Below, one piece after another: positions 60,387 to 64,000 of a stretch of 64,000 nucleotides of DNA (within the stretch, counting starts at the first letter, position 1; each line of letters begins with the position of its first letter). The notes under the pieces are model-generated. The model ran no database searches. It was not told the DNA's origin and was given only the letters and a program-made list of their open reading frames with translations. This DNA comes from Elusimicrobiota bacterium (GTDB taxonomy: Bacteria; Elusimicrobiota; Elusimicrobia; UBA1565; JACRDR01). A program made the translations under genes and the position numbers. The stretch covers positions 62,001 through 126,000 of the forward strand of contig JACQBA010000005.1 of NCBI GenBank assembly GCA_016194745.1, given 5' to 3'.

Positions 60387-61067
60387 ATGCGGCCACGCGC
60401 CGGATGGGGACGATTATTTTTCGCGCTCGCGCTGTCGGCCGCGGGCGGGCGGGCGGCCGCCGCCGCGGAGCCGCCTACGCCCCTGGAAGTCTGGGAGAAG
60501 CTCCCGGCTCCGGACGATTCGGTTCTACGTCGTCTCACGGCGGACTTGCCGGGCCTGGACGCGAGCCGGGTCCGCGAGCTCACGTTCGAGGCCGCGGCGT
60601 CGACGGTCGAGCGGGCGTTGGTCTCGAGCTTCACGGTCATCGATTTCTTCACCCACGAGACGTTCCGCGGCAAGGAGGTCTTCTACCTGTCGTCCGCCAC
60701 GCTCGCCCAGATCGACGCGCGCTACGTGTTTCCGGCGGCCACTCTTTTGTCGGGCACGACGAAGAGCGGGCACCCGTTTCGCATGGAAGCCCTGCTGATG
60801 GGCAACGGGCGCGTCGACGTATTCTATCCTGAGGACAAGCTCACGTTCGTCAACCCGTATCTCTTGAACCAGGTGTTCACCGTCAAGCGCCACGTCGCGC
60901 ACGTGATCCTCGGCCCGGGCGACGTCTCGGTCGAGGGCGCGTCCGCCCACGCGTCGATCTTTCGTCCGCAGCTAGAGCGCATCACCAAAACCTCGCCGGA
61001 GGAGCTCCGCGTGGTGACGAGCCTGGCCACCCGCGTGCGCCGGGCGCGCCGCATCGAGAGGCGCTGA
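60387..61067 (+). CDS. Secreted protein of unknown function, lepB operon
   Basis: The 226-residue product has a signal peptide (1 to about 27, ending AAAAA) and a mature alpha/beta domain (VEWEKLPAPDD-like start, then SSFTVIDFFTHETFRGKEVFYLSS, YVFPAATLLSGTTKSG, FRMEALLMGNGRVDVFYPEDKLTFVNPYLL). It has no cysteines in the mature part. No family is recognised. Its stop overlaps the lepB start (TGATG), so export of this protein and the signal peptidase are co-expressed. Confidence 0.6.
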   Translation: MRPRAGWGRLFFALALSAAGGRAAAAAEPPTPLEVWEKLPAPDDSVLRRLTADLPGLDASRVRELTFEAAASTVERALVSSFTVIDFFTHETFRGKEVFYLSSATLAQIDARYVFPAATLLSGTTKSGHPFRMEALLMGNGRVDVFYPEDKLTFVNPYLLNQVFTVKRHVAHVILGPGDVSVEGASAHASIFRPQLERITKTSPEELRVVTSLATRVRRARRIERR

Positions 61068-61600
61068 TGGCCGAGGGGGAAGACGGGATCGGACTCGGGC
61101 GCGTCCTCCAGGCCGTCGTCATCGGCGTCGTGATCTTCGGCTGCCTCCACTTCACCGCGTGCGAGTCGATCTACATCGCGTCCGCCTCGATGGCGCCGAC
61201 GCTCAAGGTAGGGCTCAGCGCCTTTCTCGACAAGGTGACGCTGCGCTTCCGCGACCCCGCTCGCGGCGACATCATCTGCCTCGTCGCGCCTTCGGGCGAG
61301 CATGAAGAGGTGGTCAAGCGCGTCATCGCGATCGGCGGCGACACGATCGAGCTGCGGGCGAAAACGGTCGTCTTGAACGGCAAGGAGATCGCCGAGCCCT
61401 ACGTCCGCCACACGCGGGAGAAGGAGACTCTGACGGGCGACAACCTCGCGCAGATGACCGTCCCGCCGGGACACGTCTTCGTCCTGGGGGACAACCGCGA
61501 CGAATCGAACGACTCGAGCATGTGGAAGGACAAGTCCGGCCAACCGGATCCCTTTGTGCCGTTGTCCAAAGTGAAAGGCATCGTCCGCGGATTCTATTGA
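61067..61600 (+). CDS. lepB: Signal peptidase I
   Basis: The 177-residue enzyme is anchored by one N-terminal transmembrane helix (about 13-32) and cleaves signal peptides of exported proteins. Nucleophile Ser41 is in IASASMAPTL (the usual SGSMxPTL with Gly to Ala), the general base Lys84 is in VVKRVIAIGGD, and the third box VLGDNRDESNDS is complete. It is near the short end of the family and lacks the large beta-domain insert of E. coli LepB. It overlaps the preceding gene as TGATG. A protein with these many secreted neighbours fits the general role. Confidence 0.93.
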   Translation: MAEGEDGIGLGRVLQAVVIGVVIFGCLHFTACESIYIASASMAPTLKVGLSAFLDKVTLRFRDPARGDIICLVAPSGEHEEVVKRVIAIGGDTIELRAKTVVLNGKEIAEPYVRHTREKETLTGDNLAQMTVPPGHVFVLGDNRDESNDSSMWKDKSGQPDPFVPLSKVKGIVRGFY

Positions 61601-61662
61601 GGTTTACGGAACTTTTACGCGTCCGTATTCCGCCCGTTACCCTCCTCCGGCATGCTGGGAGC

Positions 61663-62286
61663 ATGAGGCTCCCTCTCGACGCGGCCGCGCTGCCCGCCGT
61701 ACTGGCCTGCGCGCTCGCGGGCGCCGCGGCGGCGCAGGGCATGCCGGTCGACATTCCCTTGCGCGAGATCGGTACGACCGGCTGGCGCATCGCGTCGCAT
61801 CCGCCGGGATTTTTGAAGGAGGGCGGCCGGAAGATGAACCTCACGTTCTGGGACCGCGACGGGATCGAGGACGTCCAGCTCGGCGGGCGCCTGCTTCGCG
61901 TCGACTACAAGGAGCGCATCTCGGTCGATGTCGAGACGTTTAAGGACATCGGTTTCTTCCTCGATCTCAAGAACGAGGGCTGCGCCGCGGCGGGCGAGCC
62001 GAAGAGCAAGCTGATGGAATATTCGGAGGGCAGGCACTACGGTCGCCCGACCTACTCCTGGGCCTGCGTCGATGCCTCGAAGCCGCACGAGGTCCGCTAT
62101 ACCGCCTACTATCAATTGGTCATCCGGACCGATCTCGAGACCAAGGCGTTCACCACAATCGTCGTCGTTTACCGCGTGAAGCTGCACGGGATGTTCGACC
62201 CCGCCGCGCTGCCGCTCAACGACGCGACGATGCCCGGCCTCGCCGCCTATCGAGCATTCAAGACCTCTCTTTCCCCCAGATTCTAG
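61663..62286 (+). CDS. Secreted protein of unknown function
   Basis: The 207-residue product has a signal peptide (MRLPLDAAALPAVLACALAGAAAAQG) and a beta-rich mature domain (GWRIASHPPGFLKEG, MNLTFWDRDGIEDVQLGGRLLRVDY, DIGFFLDLKNEG, AYYQLVIRTDLETKAFTTIVVVYRVKLHG). Two cysteines (EGCAAAG and WACVD) could pair. I recognise no family. It follows lepB after 62 nt in the same orientation. Confidence 0.6.
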   Translation: MRLPLDAAALPAVLACALAGAAAAQGMPVDIPLREIGTTGWRIASHPPGFLKEGGRKMNLTFWDRDGIEDVQLGGRLLRVDYKERISVDVETFKDIGFFLDLKNEGCAAAGEPKSKLMEYSEGRHYGRPTYSWACVDASKPHEVRYTAYYQLVIRTDLETKAFTTIVVVYRVKLHGMFDPAALPLNDATMPGLAAYRAFKTSLSPRF

Positions 62287-62326
62287 GCGGGCGCGCGGCC
62301 GCTGTTCGGTCCCGTCGACGAATTGA

Positions 62327-62332
62327 TACAAT
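62327..62332 (+). promoter_or_regulatory. -10 box of the alanine dehydrogenase gene
   Basis: TACAAT is preceded by TTGA (extended -10 type) and lies 54 nt before the ATG, so this gene has a normal leader. Confidence 0.5.
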
Positions 62333-62386
62333 ACCGGTCTGTTCGTTCCGGGCGGAAGGCATGGTCCGGCACTTTGGGGTTAACCT

Positions 62387-63505
62387 ATGAATATCGGCGT
62401 TCCGAAGGAGATCAAGAACCGAGAGCACCGCGTCGGCCTCGTTCCGGGCGGCGCGCGAGCGCTCGTCAAGGACGGGCATGCCGTGTTCGTCGAGAAAGGC
62501 GCCGGCCTCGGCTCCGGCATCACGGACGAGGAATACAAGTCCGCCGGGGCGACGATCGTCGCGAGCAAGAAGAAGCTCTTCGACGACTCCGAGATGATCA
62601 TCAAGGTCAAGGAGCCCCTGCCGGAGGAGTACGATTTCTTCCACGACGACCAGATCCTCTATACCTACCTTCACCTGGCGGCCGCCCCAAAGCTCGTGAC
62701 GGCGCTTAAGAAGAAGAAGGTGAAGGCCGTGGCCTACGAGACGATCCAGCTCCCGGACGGGAGCCTCCCGCTCCTGACGCCGATGAGCGAGGTCGCCGGC
62801 AAGATGTCGGTGCAGATCGGCGCGCACTTCCTCATCAAGCACGAAGGCGGGCGCGGCGTGCTCTTGGGCGGCGTCCCGGGAGTGCAGCGCGGCTACGTCA
62901 CGATCATCGGCGGCGGCGTCGTCGGCATCAACGCGGCGAAGATCGCGGTCGGCATGGGAGCGCGGGTGAACATCCTCGACGTCTCGGCCTCGCGTCTGGC
63001 GTACCTCGACGACGTGTTCGGCAACTCGGTCACGACGCTCATGAGCCACGAGGAGAACATCGGCAACGCGGTCGCCAAGTCGGACCTCCTGATCGGCGCG
63101 GTCCTCATCCCGGGAGCCAAGGCCCCGAGCCTCGTCACCGAAGAGATGGTCAAGAAGATGCGGCCCGGCTCGGTCATCGTGGACGTCGCGGTCGACCAGG
63201 GCGGCTGCATCGAAACGACCGAGGTGACGTCGCACGATAAGCCGGTCATCGTCAAGCACGGCGTCCTCCATTACGCGGTGCCGAACATCCCGGGCTCGGT
63301 GTCGAACACCTCGACCTACGCGCTCACGAACGTGACGCTCAAGTACGCCAAGGCCATCGCGAAGCTCGGCCTCGAGGCCGCGGCCCGCAAGGATCCCGCC
63401 CTCCATAAGGGCGTCAACGTCTACGGCGGCAACATCACGCATCCCGCGGTCGCGGAAGCGGTCGACGAGAAGGCGGTCAGAATCCCCGAGCTCGCCGGCG
63501 TCTAG
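62387..63505 (+). CDS. ald: Alanine dehydrogenase
   Basis: The 372-residue NAD-dependent enzyme interconverts L-alanine and pyruvate plus ammonia. The N-terminal MNIGVPKEIKNREHRVGLVPGG, YTYLHLAAAPKLV, LLTPMSEVAGKMSVQIGAHFL, the Rossmann motif VTIIGGGVVGINAAKIAVGMGA and MVKKMRPGSVIVDVAVDQGGCIET are those of alanine dehydrogenase rather than the PntA/lysine dehydrogenase relatives. It could assimilate ammonia released by guanine deaminase and ureide breakdown, or deaminate alanine; direction is not shown by sequence. GGGG precedes the ATG by 8 nt as a weak ribosome-binding site. Confidence 0.96.
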   Translation: MNIGVPKEIKNREHRVGLVPGGARALVKDGHAVFVEKGAGLGSGITDEEYKSAGATIVASKKKLFDDSEMIIKVKEPLPEEYDFFHDDQILYTYLHLAAAPKLVTALKKKKVKAVAYETIQLPDGSLPLLTPMSEVAGKMSVQIGAHFLIKHEGGRGVLLGGVPGVQRGYVTIIGGGVVGINAAKIAVGMGARVNILDVSASRLAYLDDVFGNSVTTLMSHEENIGNAVAKSDLLIGAVLIPGAKAPSLVTEEMVKKMRPGSVIVDVAVDQGGCIETTEVTSHDKPVIVKHGVLHYAVPNIPGSVSNTSTYALTNVTLKYAKAIAKLGLEAAARKDPALHKGVNVYGGNITHPAVAEAVDEKAVRIPELAGV

Positions 63506-63508
63506 CCG

Positions 63509-64000
63509 GTGCCGGGCCTCATCCTCGAAGGCGTCACAGGGTCGGGCAAGACCGAGGTCTTAAGGCGCGTCTTGGCGGACTCGCGCGTGCCGGCGCTCCT
63601 GAAGGAAGGCCGCGTCTTCGGCGAGGACGAGACCTTCGGGGAGTCTCTGTCCGAACTGCGGGACCCGAACCTCAACGACGTGCAGCGCTGCGCCCGCCTG
63701 CGGCGAGTCATGCAGATCCTGGCCTCCGAAAGCATGAAGCGCGGCGACCGGTTCGGCTTCCTGCTCGAGCGGTTCCATCCAAGCTATTACGCCGTGATGC
63801 CGACGTGGAAGCTCTATGCCAACATCGACGACGCCTTGGCGCGCCTGGGATGCCGGCTGGTCCTGCTCAGTTATCCCGCGGAACTGGCGGAGGAGCGAGC
63901 ATTGGCACCCAGGCCGGGTGACGCGGAGGACCGGGCCGCAGGGCTCGCCGCGCATTTCGGCTCGCGGTCCGGCGCGGTGCACGCCGTCCAGGAGTCCCAG
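63509..64000 (+). CDS. P-loop nucleoside/thymidylate kinase-like protein, 3' truncated
   Basis: Translation starts at GTG 63509, 3 nt after ald, and is still open at the window end (164 codons seen). Walker A is GVTGSGKTEVLRRV (about 8-21). The following DPNLNDVQRCARLRRVMQIL and FGFLLERFHPSYYAV, an LERFH-type motif like the DR(Y/F/H) of thymidylate and deoxynucleoside kinases, suggest a dNMP kinase-like fold. The lid and C-terminus are missing, so the substrate is open. Confidence 0.6.
   Translation, partial: MPGLILEGVTGSGKTEVLRRVLADSRVPALLKEGRVFGEDETFGESLSELRDPNLNDVQRCARLRRVMQILASESMKRGDRFGFLLERFHPSYYAVMPTWKLYANIDDALARLGCRLVLLSYPAELAEERALAPRPGDAEDRAAGLAAHFGSRSGAVHAVQESQ

Overview
This is a GC-rich, densely packed bacterial chromosome segment with about 63 protein genes and no RNA gene, CRISPR array, prophage or full-length insertion sequence that I could recognise. 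The cell is Gram-negative: there is a TPR plus beta-barrel outer-membrane protein ending in an aromatic residue, many secreted proteins with signal peptides, periplasmic HtrA proteases and an undecaprenyl-diphosphatase. MutL carries the DQHA(X)2E(X)4E endonuclease motif, so mismatch repair is the MutH-independent type. The sequence alone does not fix the phylum. A high-GC lineage of an uncultured group such as Elusimicrobiota is my guess, held with low confidence.

Layout. 1-6.7 kb: end of an ArnT-like glycosyltransferase, mutS-mutL, a secreted trypsin-like protease. 6.7-9 kb: ArsR regulator with SRPBCC partner and a palindromic operator, a YjbQ protein and a diiron ferritin-like protein. 9-14.8 kb: secreted proteins, a guanine deaminase operon, a lytic transglycosylase. 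14.8-21 kb: divergent APC permease and GMC oxidoreductase, two secreted proteins, soluble transhydrogenase. 21-30.5 kb: an allantoinase-allantoicase-OHCU decarboxylase-HIU hydrolase operon, two secreted proteins, then an operon of an aldolase-like protein and the three xanthine dehydrogenase subunits. 30.5-30.9 kb: a MITE-like palindromic element. 31-36 kb: TrmJ-type methyltransferase, a GYF-domain repeat protein operon, a His-rich secreted protein with a DoxX-like partner. 36-49 kb: CHASE2 cyclase, PuuD-type urate oxidase membrane domain, peroxiredoxin, TPR/beta-barrel protein with a FecR protein, a glycan-type operon, a second FecR protein. 49-64 kb: patatin-mocA-xdhC operon, prolyl oligopeptidase, UppP, HEAT-repeat protein, purine permease, two tandem HtrA proteases, signal peptidase I, alanine dehydrogenase and a truncated P-loop kinase.

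How the genes work together. The clearest theme is purine catabolism. Nearly the whole route is present but split over several transcription units: purine uptake (56280-57566), guanine to xanthine (12522-13829), xanthine/hypoxanthine to urate (27014-30546, with XdhC and MocA-like maturation factors at 49815-51199), urate to hydroxyisourate (38556-39371), then HIU hydrolase, OHCU decarboxylase, allantoinase and allantoicase (21116-24334). A ureidoglycolate lyase and urease were not seen. The second theme is a surface/secretion set: a Slam-like (type XI secretion) protein followed by a FecR protein whose C-terminal part looks like a TbpB-type barrel cargo, a second paralogue of that FecR protein 5 kb away, and a CHASE2 class III cyclase nearby.

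Expression signals are unusual. Many operon-leading genes have a TANNNT -10 hexamer ending only 6-9 nt before the start codon, which predicts leaderless mRNAs. Genes inside operons are mostly joined by ATGA/GTGA overlaps. Convergent genes often share their stop codons in a single CTAG.
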